Origin: Opitutus sp.
GTDB taxonomy: Bacteria > Verrucomicrobiota > Verrucomicrobiia > Opitutales > Opitutaceae
Assembly (NCBI GenBank): GCA_024998815.1
Contig: JACEUQ010000002.1
Coordinates: 1,564,501 to 1,628,500 of the forward strand
DNA length: 64,000 nt
Reading direction: 5' to 3'
Shown: positions 8,350 through 16,432 of the stretch, piece by piece
Numbering within the stretch: position 1 is the first letter of the stretch
Layout of the letters: each line of letters opens with the position of its first letter
The notes under the pieces: generated by a model
What the model was told of the DNA's origin: nothing
The model's database searches: none
Seen by the model: the letters and a program-made list of their open reading frames with translations, nothing else
Position numbers and translations under genes: made by a program

Positions 8350-9364
8350 AGGCACGTTTCCCAAGCCAGTCACGGAGATAATCGCGACCCTAGCCAATAT
8401 TTTCAGGCATCAGGGCAAAACGGAGCTGGTTGAGGTTTGCGAGAGCTCCCATGCCCGTTTCGACGAGACGAATTACGATAACTGGGACGGGGGCACCTAC
8501 ACGTGGGCCTTGCGGTTGGAGGTGCCAGTTCCTCTGTGGGCGTCCCTCGACCCGCGCCTCGCAAGCATAGAGAAAGAGCTCGGAGCTAAGCTGACCGTTT
8601 TAGCGCGCCAATATCCCCGGAACATCCTAGGGGAGGTGACCATTTCGCCCATCGCCCCCGGCGAAACTTCATTAGGGCAACGGATGACACCGTCGGATGC
8701 CGAAGTTCAACGAATCTGGCCGGTGAGCCGATTCCGGCTATTTTTGAGCCATCTTGCCGTGCACAAGGTCGCGGTGTCTCGGTTGAAGCAGGAACTGGCG
8801 TGGCGAGGCGTAGCGGCGTTTGTCGCGCACGAGGACATCGAGCCGAGCCTGGAGTGGCGCAACGAGATCGAATTGGGACTGCGCTCCATGCACGCCTTGG
8901 CGACGCTGTTGACGCCCGCATTTCGTGAGAGCCCTTGGACCGATCAGGAAGTCGGATGGGCGCTAGGTCGCGGTCTGTTGGTGTTGCCGGTAAGACTGGG
9001 TATAGATCCATATGGTTTCGGCGGGAAGTATCAGGGTGTGAGTGGAACTCTGGAACAACCGGCGGTGCTCGCGTCCGCGATAGTGGACGCCTTGTTGCTA
9101 AATCCACAAACGCACGGGGAAATGCGCCGCTCATTGGTTAGTAGCTTTGAGGCAGCGACATCCTTCCAGATGGCTAAGGCATTGAGGGTCTCATTCGGCG
9201 GTATTTCTGATTTTACCGATGACGAGAAAGAGCGCCTGCGGCGCGCATGTATGGAGAACGACCAAGTTAAAAATGCGTTCGGGGTTGCCGAAGCAATTTT
9301 TCAAACTTTCGGGAAGCCGCTAGACAAAACAAAAGCCGTTACCAGCGAATCAGTTCCATTCTAA
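8342..9364 (+). CDS. TIR-domain protein in the restriction operon
   Basis: The ATG at 8342 follows a GGGAGG ribosome-binding site at 8331; a longer frame begins at 8279, but that would run through the preceding gene. The 340-residue protein has an unassigned N-terminal domain (residues about 1-125, including DNWDGGTYTWALRLEVPVPL). A TIR domain follows (about 130-235: FRLFLSHLAVHK, then SLEWRNEIELGLRSMHALAT). The Glu in EWRNEI is at the position of the catalytic Glu of NADase TIR domains. Bacterial TIR effectors usually destroy NAD+ or make signal nucleotides on infection. Its position between hsdS and hsdR suggests its activity is tied to the restriction complex. Confidence 0.85.
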   Translation: MAEGTFPKPVTEIIATLANIFRHQGKTELVEVCESSHARFDETNYDNWDGGTYTWALRLEVPVPLWASLDPRLASIEKELGAKLTVLARQYPRNILGEVTISPIAPGETSLGQRMTPSDAEVQRIWPVSRFRLFLSHLAVHKVAVSRLKQELAWRGVAAFVAHEDIEPSLEWRNEIELGLRSMHALATLLTPAFRESPWTDQEVGWALGRGLLVLPVRLGIDPYGFGGKYQGVSGTLEQPAVLASAIVDALLLNPQTHGEMRRSLVSSFEAATSFQMAKALRVSFGGISDFTDDEKERLRRACMENDQVKNAFGVAEAIFQTFGKPLDKTKAVTSESVPF

Positions 9365-9376
9365 TTTACGCCGGAT

Positions 9377-12300
9377 ATGATTACCGAAGACCAACTTGAA
9401 CAACAGTGCCTACGCTGGTTTGAAGACACTGGCTGGAATGTCGCGTTTGGCCCCGACATCGCCCATGACGGCGGGACTCCCGAGCGCGAGAGCTATCGCG
9501 AGGTGGTTTTGGTCGGGAGATTGGCGCGAGCCCTAGCATCACTAAACCCGCAAATTCCTCCGCCGATTTTAGATGAGGCACTTCTACGATTATTGAAACT
9601 CGATCACCCGGTGGCGGAACAACGGAATCGCGATTTTCACCGGTTGCTATTGAATGGGTTGGCGGTGTCGTGGCGGCAGGGCGACGACGTGAAACATGAT
9701 CACGCCCGCTTGGTTGATTTCACAAAACCGGACGCGAATGAATTTCTGGTCGTCAACCAGTTTGCGATTCGTGGCCCGCAGAAAACGAGGCGGCCGGACA
9801 TCGTGGTGTTTGTAAACGGACTGCCACTTTCGATCATCGAGCTGAAAAATCCTACTGATGAAAACGCCGACGTGTGGAAGGCATATCATCAACTCCAGAC
9901 CTACAAGGAGGAGGTGCCGGATATTTTTAACTATAACGAAGCACTGATCGTCAGCGACGGATTTACCGCGCGCGTCGGATCACTTACTGCCGACCAAGGG
10001 CGCTTTCTCCCTTGGAGAACGGTGAAAAACGAGGACGACAGACCGGTGGTAGAGTATGAAATCGAGAAGATCATACGTGGATTTTTTGACCGCGCCCTCT
10101 TCCTCGACTATCTCAAACACTTTATCCTGTTCGAGCAGGATGGGGATCGGTTGGTAAAGAAGATTGCGGGCTATCACCAGTTCCACGCTGTTCGCGAAGC
10201 TGTTCGGGTGACCGTCATCGCCGCGCAGGCTGCCGCATCTGATTCAGTCGAAGAGCCGCGCGCGTCTTATGGTACTGAGGTCGTGCCCGGCTCGCGCAAG
10301 GCAGGCGTGGTCTGGCACACCCAAGGTTCGGGCAAAAGCATCTCCATGGTCTGCTACGCCGGAAAACTCATCCAGCAGGCAGAGATGAAGAACCCGACCA
10401 TCGTCGTCGTGACTGACCGCAACGATCTCGACGGCCAACTTTATGAAACCTTCTGCCAGGCTCAGGAACTCCTCAAGCAGACGCCCGAGCAAGCCGACAG
10501 TCGTGAGGAATTGCGCCTGAAACTCGCCTCTCGTCAGGCCGGCGGCATTATTTTTACAACGGTCCAAAAGTTCTCCCTCGATGAGGGAGAAAACGAAAAA
10601 CACCCCGTGCTCTGTGAGCGCAGTAATGTGGTGGTGATCTCCGACGAAGCACACCGTAGCCAATACGGGCTTAAAGCCCGGCTCGTGAACGTCCGGGACA
10701 AGGACACCAAACTTATCACCGGGAAAAAATATGTTTATGGCTTCGCGAAATACATGCGCGACGCACTGCCCGAGGCCTCCTTCATTGGATTTACCGGTAC
10801 GCCGATCGATAAAGGCGACCACGACACGCGTGCCGTGTTCGGCGACTACGTCAGCGTTTACGATATCCAGGACGCGGTGAAAGATGGTGCCACGGTGGAG
10901 ATTTTCTACGAGAGCCGTCTGGCTAAACTCGACGTCAACCGCGCAGAGATCGAAAAGCTATGCGCCGAGGTTGAAGAAGTCGTCGAGGATGAGGAAGACA
11001 TGGCCCTACGCGAAAGGACTAAGGGAATCTGGTCTACACTCGAAAAGCTCGTCGGAGCCAAGGAGCGCACCGAGGAAATTGCCGCCGATCTGATAAAGCA
11101 TTTCGAAGCGCGCAACGCAGTGATCACCGGCAAGGCGATGATTGTAGGCATGAGCCGCGAAATCTGCGCCCGGCTCTACGCGGCTATCATCGAGCTGCGC
11201 CCGGAATGGCATAGCGATGACATCGAAAAAGGTGTGATCAAGGTGGTGATGACCGGCACCGCGTCGGACATCGCCGCGGTACGCCCCCATGCAACGACCA
11301 AGCGGCAGAAAAAACGCCTCGAAAAGCGATTCAAGAACCCCGCTGATCCGCTACGCCTCGTAATCGTGCGCGACATGTGGCTGACCGGTTTTGACGCCCC
11401 CTGCTGCCATACGATGTATGTCGATAAGCCAATGAAAGGGCACAATCTCATGCAGGCCATTGCCCGCGTGAACCGCGTCTTCAAGGACAAACCCGGCGGT
11501 CTTGTGGTGGACTACATTGGGATCGCCAACGATTTAAAGCTGGCTCTCAAGGTCTACGCTGAATCCAAGGGGCGCGGAGATCCTTGCCAATCGAACAAGA
11601 CCGGAGAGAAAGCCCTGCCGAAACTCCTTTCCAGCCTCGACGCGTGTCGCGGGCTCTTTCACGGCTTCGACTACTCGGCTTATCGCATCGACCCCATGGT
11701 GTTACTCGTGCCGGCGGCAAACCACATCCTTGACGTCCAAAAGCTGCCCGACCGCAAAAAGCGGTTTCTTGATTTAGTTGCTGAAATCACAAGCGCTTAT
11801 GCCCTTTGCGGTACGCTCGACGAAGTGGCTGAGCTGAAAACTGAAATTGCATTTTTTTCAGCGGTAAAGGCAGCCATCGTGAAATATACCACAGTCGACC
11901 GGAAGCGCACAGAGGCAGAGAAAAACACCACGCTGCGCCGCATCCTCGACAACGCTATAATCTCCGAAGGCGTAGCCGACATTTTCGCACTCGCCGGCCT
12001 GAAAAAGCCAAACATCGGTCTTCTTTCGCCGGATTTCCTTCAAGACATCCGCAACATGCCGCAGAAGAACCTTGCGGTGGAGCTGCTTGAGAAACTCCTA
12101 CGTGATGAGATCAAAGCCCATACGCGGACCAACGTGGTACTGCAGAAAAAGTTCGGCGACCGCCTGATGGAGGCCCTGCGCAAGTACCACAACCGAGCGA
12201 TCGAAACCGCCCAGGTGATCGAGGAGCTCCTCAAGATGGCCGGTGACTTTAAGGAAGCGCTGGGCCGCAATGACGAACTGGGGCTAGGGTCGGATGAAAT

Positions 12301-12568
12301 CGCTTTTTACGACGCCTTGGCGGAGCGTCCGGAAGTGCTGCGTACGATGGGCGATGTGACGCTTAAGCAGCTCGCGACCGAACTCACCGAGCAACTCCGT
12401 AACAGTACGTCGGTTGATTGGCAGGTTCGAGAGAGTGTGCGAGCCAAGATGCGAATTTTGATCAAACGGCTGCTGCGAAAATATAAATACCCACCGGACG
12501 GACAGGACGAAGCGGTCGCGCGCGTCATCGAGCAAGCTGAGGCGCTGGCGGATGTGTGGAGTAAATAA
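9377..12568 (+). CDS. hsdR: Type I restriction endonuclease subunit
   Basis: HsdR moves DNA with ATP and cuts unmodified DNA. The 1063-residue protein is full length. The N-terminal nuclease domain has RRPDIVVFVNGLPLSIIELK with the ELK motif near residue 154. Walker A is HTQGSGKS near 317, the DEAH box is VVISDEAHRSQYG near 421, and helicase motif III GFTGTPID is near 475. Motif VI is QAIARVNRVFKDKPGG near 695, and a helical HsdM-contact C-terminus follows. It starts 12 bases after the TIR gene. The unusual point is that hsdR is separated from hsdS by two effector-like genes but stays in the same operon. Confidence 0.95.
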   Translation: MITEDQLEQQCLRWFEDTGWNVAFGPDIAHDGGTPERESYREVVLVGRLARALASLNPQIPPPILDEALLRLLKLDHPVAEQRNRDFHRLLLNGLAVSWRQGDDVKHDHARLVDFTKPDANEFLVVNQFAIRGPQKTRRPDIVVFVNGLPLSIIELKNPTDENADVWKAYHQLQTYKEEVPDIFNYNEALIVSDGFTARVGSLTADQGRFLPWRTVKNEDDRPVVEYEIEKIIRGFFDRALFLDYLKHFILFEQDGDRLVKKIAGYHQFHAVREAVRVTVIAAQAAASDSVEEPRASYGTEVVPGSRKAGVVWHTQGSGKSISMVCYAGKLIQQAEMKNPTIVVVTDRNDLDGQLYETFCQAQELLKQTPEQADSREELRLKLASRQAGGIIFTTVQKFSLDEGENEKHPVLCERSNVVVISDEAHRSQYGLKARLVNVRDKDTKLITGKKYVYGFAKYMRDALPEASFIGFTGTPIDKGDHDTRAVFGDYVSVYDIQDAVKDGATVEIFYESRLAKLDVNRAEIEKLCAEVEEVVEDEEDMALRERTKGIWSTLEKLVGAKERTEEIAADLIKHFEARNAVITGKAMIVGMSREICARLYAAIIELRPEWHSDDIEKGVIKVVMTGTASDIAAVRPHATTKRQKKRLEKRFKNPADPLRLVIVRDMWLTGFDAPCCHTMYVDKPMKGHNLMQAIARVNRVFKDKPGGLVVDYIGIANDLKLALKVYAESKGRGDPCQSNKTGEKALPKLLSSLDACRGLFHGFDYSAYRIDPMVLLVPAANHILDVQKLPDRKKRFLDLVAEITSAYALCGTLDEVAELKTEIAFFSAVKAAIVKYTTVDRKRTEAEKNTTLRRILDNAIISEGVADIFALAGLKKPNIGLLSPDFLQDIRNMPQKNLAVELLEKLLRDEIKAHTRTNVVLQKKFGDRLMEALRKYHNRAIETAQVIEELLKMAGDFKEALGRNDELGLGSDEIAFYDALAERPEVLRTMGDVTLKQLATELTEQLRNSTSVDWQVRESVRAKMRILIKRLLRKYKYPPDGQDEAVARVIEQAEALADVWSK

Positions 12569-12582
12569 ACCGGAGAATTTAT

Positions 12583-14484
12583 ATGACCAAACCTTTAGTT
12601 AGTTTCGACTCATTCCGTGCCGAGTGGCTTGCAGAAATCAAGGCAGGCAATCCATCGACCACTGCGAAGGGGAATCGTTTCACGCACAAGCTGATGACCG
12701 AGTGGCTCGACCTACCTGAAAACGGTCCGGAGTTGATCTATTGTGATGGAGCTGGCGACGGCGGGATTGACCTCGCCGTCTTGTTAAAGTCCGAGGATTC
12801 CAGTGACGACACCACCAGCGGAGACACGTGGTATCTCGTGCAGGGTAAATACGGCACGGCCTTTGCCGGAGAAGACACACTGATAAAAGAAGCCCGCAAA
12901 GTATTCGAAACCTTGTCGGGGGTGCGCACGCGATTATCCTCGCTCGCTGAGGGATTGGTTGAGCGCTTGCGGACTTTTATGAAGTCGGCGTCGGAGCGGG
13001 ATCGGCTCGTCCTCATTTTCGCTACCGTAGAACCTCTAACGCAGGCTGAACGGGATGCATTGGATGATGTGCAAACGCTTGGTCGCAAGCGTCTGGGCGC
13101 GTTTTTCAACGTTGAGGCGGTATCAGTTGAAACAATCTTCGAAAACTTAGGTGACACGCCGACGGAGCCAGCCATTGGGCCGATTGATCTGGTCGCAGAG
13201 TTTGCAAGTTCCGGTGAGCATCTGTGGGTTGGCACGGTGCGCTTGCGCAGCATATACTCATTTCTCCAGGGCTACCGGGCGAAGTCAGGAGAGCTTGATC
13301 GAATCTACGAAAAAAATGTGAGGCGTTATCTAGGCGGACGCCGCAAGGTAAACGTTGAGATTAGGAACACTTTGGAGAAACAACCTGAGCATTTCGGTTT
13401 GTTTAATAACGGCATCACAATCGTCGCGCAGAAGGTTGATTCGGCTGCGGATAAGTTGGGGTTGACCACGCCTTACATTGTAAACGGGTGCCAAACCACG
13501 CGTACTCTTTGGGACGTGTTAGATCGACGGCTAGATGCCGGCGGCACGGGGGAGAACCCTGAATTAAAGGCTTGGATCAAGCAGCTCGATCACGGGTGTG
13601 TGGTAGTCAAAGTCGTGCAAGTCAACGAAGCGAACGGAACCTTGCTGACTGAAATCACCCGATTTACGAACAGTCAGAACTCTGTGACAGAAAAAGACTT
13701 TTTGGCGCTGACCGGCGATTTCAAGACTTGGTCACGCGAGATGGCAGAGAAGCATTGTATATTCTTGGAGATTCAACGCGGTGGGTGGGATTCGCAGAAA
13801 GCCTATCAGAAACAACATCCTGAAACGCCCCAATTCAAGTCGGAGGCCAGCGCTTTCGGATTAATGAAAGTCTATGGAGCTGGATGGCTGGAAGAGCCTG
13901 GCACAGCTTGGGGAAAAAACCCGCCGTTCTTACCTGGTGGCACGATTTATAATGCAATCGTCAATCGAACTGATGGAAGCGAACGGGCATTTGGCGTAGA
14001 GGATTTCTATGCCGCATACTTGTTGGATACAGAGGCGGATCGGCTCAAATTTGGCCGTGGTGCGCAAACGCCAACCCGCGGATCGAGCCGGTATCTATTC
14101 TGTTTCGTCGTGATTTCACTGCTCAAGGGCGTGATGTCGGCCGAGGGCATGGCAACGACTCATGAGCATATCACGAATGCAGTCATAAAAATCCTTTCCG
14201 CGAAGGATCGAGGCGCGGCGGAAGCACTATGTGACGATGCTGCTAACCTAATCGACGAATACCTTACGCAGGGCCAGCCCGACTCCACAAACACCGTAGA
14301 GAAAGAACCTGGTTTCGGTGGTGATCTAAATCAGTTCCTGAAATCGGATAAACTAGCCAAGCCCACAGGCTCGTCCCCCAAATTGCTTACCCTCATAGCC
14401 GAATTCCGCAGAACTATGTCGCGGGCCTCGAATGGGCAACCGTCGCCTCGCTCTATAATTAAGAGCATTATAACCGCCGAATAG
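12583..14484 (+). CDS. AIPR-family abortive infection protein
   Basis: This 633-residue protein matches the AIPR (abortive infection phage resistance) family. An N-terminal nuclease-like block has DGGIDLAVLL and then WYLVQGKYG (a D...QxK pattern around residues 60-90). The family core holds NVRRYLGGRRKVNVEIRNTL, FGLFNNGITIVAQ, and PYIVNGCQTTRTLWDVL near residue 300, then ITRFTNSQNSVTEKDFLAL. A GGAG site lies 8 bases before the ATG, 14 bases after hsdR. AIPR genes often accompany type I restriction loci. Whether it acts as a nuclease is inferred. Its base composition is AT-richer than that of the prophage genes that follow. Confidence 0.88.
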   Translation: MTKPLVSFDSFRAEWLAEIKAGNPSTTAKGNRFTHKLMTEWLDLPENGPELIYCDGAGDGGIDLAVLLKSEDSSDDTTSGDTWYLVQGKYGTAFAGEDTLIKEARKVFETLSGVRTRLSSLAEGLVERLRTFMKSASERDRLVLIFATVEPLTQAERDALDDVQTLGRKRLGAFFNVEAVSVETIFENLGDTPTEPAIGPIDLVAEFASSGEHLWVGTVRLRSIYSFLQGYRAKSGELDRIYEKNVRRYLGGRRKVNVEIRNTLEKQPEHFGLFNNGITIVAQKVDSAADKLGLTTPYIVNGCQTTRTLWDVLDRRLDAGGTGENPELKAWIKQLDHGCVVVKVVQVNEANGTLLTEITRFTNSQNSVTEKDFLALTGDFKTWSREMAEKHCIFLEIQRGGWDSQKAYQKQHPETPQFKSEASAFGLMKVYGAGWLEEPGTAWGKNPPFLPGGTIYNAIVNRTDGSERAFGVEDFYAAYLLDTEADRLKFGRGAQTPTRGSSRYLFCFVVISLLKGVMSAEGMATTHEHITNAVIKILSAKDRGAAEALCDDAANLIDEYLTQGQPDSTNTVEKEPGFGGDLNQFLKSDKLAKPTGSSPKLLTLIAEFRRTMSRASNGQPSPRSIIKSIITAE

Positions 14485-14508
14485 TCGTACGGGATTGTAA
14501 AACCATCG

Positions 14509-15219
14509 ATGAAAACCATTTACAACCTCTACTGTGACGAGAGCTGCCACCTCGAACACGATCACCAGAAGGCGATGGTATTGGGGGTTGTTTGGTGCCC
14601 GGAGGACAAGGCGCGTGCGATTGCCGAGCGATTGCGTGAAATCAAACGTGCGCACGGATTATCGGCCACATTCGAGGCTAAGTGGACGAAGGTCTCGCCG
14701 GCGAAAGTAGATTATTACTTGGCGGTCATCGACTATTTCTTCGACGCCGACGATTTGCATTATCGGGCGTTGGTGGTGCCGGATAAGTCGAAGCTTACCC
14801 ATGACAAGTTCGGGCAGGATCACGACACCTGGTACTACAAAATGTATTTCCAGCTTCTCAGTGTGCTGTTTAACCCGGATTCCCACTACCGTATATACTT
14901 AGACATCAAGGACACGGTTGGCAGTGCGAAGGTGACGAAGCTCCATGATGTGCTTTGCAAGAGTCAGTATGATTTTGACCGGCAGATTATCGAACGGGTG
15001 CAGACCGTGCGGAGCCATGAGATCGAGCAACTCCAGGTGTGTGATCTACTCTCCGGGGCCTTGGCCTACGTGCATCGCGGGCTCGCGGGGAGTGCCGCTA
15101 AACAACAGTTGATTGAGCGGATTAAGCACCGGTCTGGATTGCAGCTGACCCGCAACACGCTGCTGCGGGCGCGGAAGTTCAACCTGTTTTGCTGGGAGGC
15201 CGGGCAGCCAAGCGCATGA
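14509..15219 (+). CDS. DUF3800 protein
   Basis: This 236-residue protein has the DUF3800 pattern. An N-terminal YCDES (D10, E11) is followed by MVLGVVWCPEDKARAI, a middle EAKWTKVSPAKVDYY, a YLDIKDTVG strand, and the C-terminal QLQVCDLLSGALAY with its conserved Asp. The scattered acidic residues suggest an RNase H-like nuclease fold (proposed for the family, not proven). It starts 24 bases after the AIPR gene and overlaps the next gene by four bases. DUF3800 proteins are common in defence islands and phages; here it is probably another effector of the operon. Confidence 0.85.
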   Translation: MKTIYNLYCDESCHLEHDHQKAMVLGVVWCPEDKARAIAERLREIKRAHGLSATFEAKWTKVSPAKVDYYLAVIDYFFDADDLHYRALVVPDKSKLTHDKFGQDHDTWYYKMYFQLLSVLFNPDSHYRIYLDIKDTVGSAKVTKLHDVLCKSQYDFDRQIIERVQTVRSHEIEQLQVCDLLSGALAYVHRGLAGSAAKQQLIERIKHRSGLQLTRNTLLRARKFNLFCWEAGQPSA

Positions 15220-15716
15220 GCGAGCTACCCGCATTGGTGGAAGTGGACGATTTTCCCGGCGAGGATTTTGTCGCGCGTTTTAGAGCCTATCTGGACGGCA
15301 TCTACGGGATTTACCTGAGCGAAGTCGCATGGGGCGGGCTTACGTTTAAAGGCCAAAAGGTGAGGTGTCGGTTTGAACCCGAAACCTTCGGCAAGCATTA
15401 CGCCTTTTGGCACATGATGCAGGAAGGGCGTATAGAAGACGACCGGACGCCCGATTCCGAGCGCTGCAAGCGGGTGCGGTGGATTGCTTGGGTGATCAAG
15501 GCGGCGAAAGACGGTGACCCTCGGGTGAAGGTGTTTCCAGAACAGAAACGCCACGGGAATCAGCCGTGGGCCCTCTGGTTGGAAGAGGCGAATTATTTGG
15601 TGATTCTATGGGAACGTAACGGCTCCTATTTATTGAAAACCGCGTATCCCGTCAGCTACGCAGGTACACTCAAAGCGTTAAAGCGGGACTGGCTGCTCCA
15701 TAGCCAAGGCCGCTAA
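15216..15716 (+). CDS. Unknown protein closing the defence operon
   Basis: The ATG at 15216 overlaps the DUF3800 stop (ATGA), which fixes the start over an upstream in-frame codon at 15189. The 166-residue product is not recognised. It has a conserved-looking core, SERCKRVRWIAWVIKAA then QPWALWLEEANYLVILWERN, an aromatic-rich beta pattern, and a basic C-terminus (TLKALKRDWLLHSQGR). Tight coupling to DUF3800 suggests the two work together, for example as enzyme and partner. No function is assigned. Confidence 0.75.
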   Translation: MSELPALVEVDDFPGEDFVARFRAYLDGIYGIYLSEVAWGGLTFKGQKVRCRFEPETFGKHYAFWHMMQEGRIEDDRTPDSERCKRVRWIAWVIKAAKDGDPRVKVFPEQKRHGNQPWALWLEEANYLVILWERNGSYLLKTAYPVSYAGTLKALKRDWLLHSQGR

Positions 15717-15867
15717 AAAGACTGAAACCGCCTCCTTGAGAGAGACGGCTTCGAAAATTCCTTTCACACATGGTGAATGAACAGGGTCAACATCGGCACT
15801 TTTTCAGGAAAATCAAGTTTTTCGTGTTACTCGCAACTGGGCAATGGGTTGAGTGTAATTGACCCGG

Positions 15868-16062
15868 TCAGGGTTTGAACGAGTCGTTGGGTTTGCCGTC
15901 GTCGGCGAGGTCGCCGAAGTGGTTCACCGCGTCTTTGAGGAGGGAGGCGGCGGCGAAGACCGTCAGGCCGATGGGGGTGGCGGAGAGGGGGCCGGCGATG
16001 GTGAGGGCGAGGCCAGCGGCTTTGCCAAGGAAGGAGAGGATGTGGAGGAGTTTGGTGGGCAT
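15868..16062 (-). CDS. Small membrane protein at the element's left end
   Basis: This 64-residue ORF begins MPTKLLHILSFLGKAAGLAL, with a hydrophobic segment over about residues 5-45 and a short charged tail ending in DDGKPNDSFKP. The internal ATG at 16062 is preferred because the longer version adds only an Arg-rich leader. No family is recognised; size and placement suit a holin-like or accessory phage membrane protein. It is separated from the head module by the Fic gene and repeat arrays. Confidence 0.45.
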   Translation of the reverse strand: MPTKLLHILSFLGKAAGLALTIAGPLSATPIGLTVFAAASLLKDAVNHFGDLADDGKPNDSFKP

Positions 16063-16103
16063 ACGCCTGGGGCGGCGTGTCAACTTGGCGGCGGACGGAG
16101 GCC

Positions 16104-16166
16104 GGATTTCGGAGTGGTGACACAGAGGCGGATGGGAGGTCGGATGAGGGCGCGGAGGACGGCGGG
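16104..16166 (+). repeat. ~65-base dispersed repeat, copy A
   Basis: It begins GGATTTCGGAGTGGTGACAC and runs on through GGGAGGTCGGATGAGGGC. Closely similar copies lie at 17511-17580 and 22461-22525, with partial copies at 16241 and 18834. All lie between genes of the integrated element. Confidence 0.6.
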
Positions 16167-16177
16167 GGTCAGGGGGC

Positions 16178-16226
16178 AGAGGTCAGCGTTTAGAGGTCAG
16201 AGGTCAGCGTTTAGAGGTCAGCGATT
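16178..16226 (+). repeat. Heptamer array, AGAGGTC / AGCGTTT units
   Basis: Seven back-to-back seven-base units alternate between AGAGGTC and AGCGTTT or AGCGATT. It belongs to the window-wide class of seven-base arrays between genes. Confidence 0.7.
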
Positions 16227-16340
16227 GAAGGACAGAGGCCGGATTTCGGAGTTTGTCACAGAGGCGGCAGGAGCGCGGACACAGAGGCTCACTGAGCAAG
16301 ACGGAGCGGAGGGCTGAACTGCCCTAAAAATCGGCCAAAA

Positions 16341-16432
16341 GTTAACACGTTGGGTTAACATGTATTAAAAATGGCGGTTTTCTTTACATGTTTTGGCGAC
16401 GTGCCAAGAAAATGGGTGTTTGCTTTACATAT
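16341..16432 (+). promoter_or_regulatory. Repeat-rich control region before the Fic gene
   Basis: GTTAACA occurs twice in direct orientation (16341 and 16354). A 23-base stretch at 16367-16389 is repeated with 19 matches at 16410-16432, ending at the chosen ATG. Such spaced direct repeats are typical operators. The Fic protein has its own winged-helix-like C-terminus, so autoregulation is plausible (inferred). Confidence 0.45.

Noticed and set aside
15840-15900. Possible left attachment site of the phage-like element
   Set aside because: GGTCAGGGTTTGAACGAGTC only loosely resembles the T-arm region of tRNA-Glu; no run of identity long enough for a core site.
16178-16226. Tandem repeats considered as a CRISPR array
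   Set aside because: The units are seven bases with no unique spacers, and no cas genes are present; the same holds for the other heptamer arrays.
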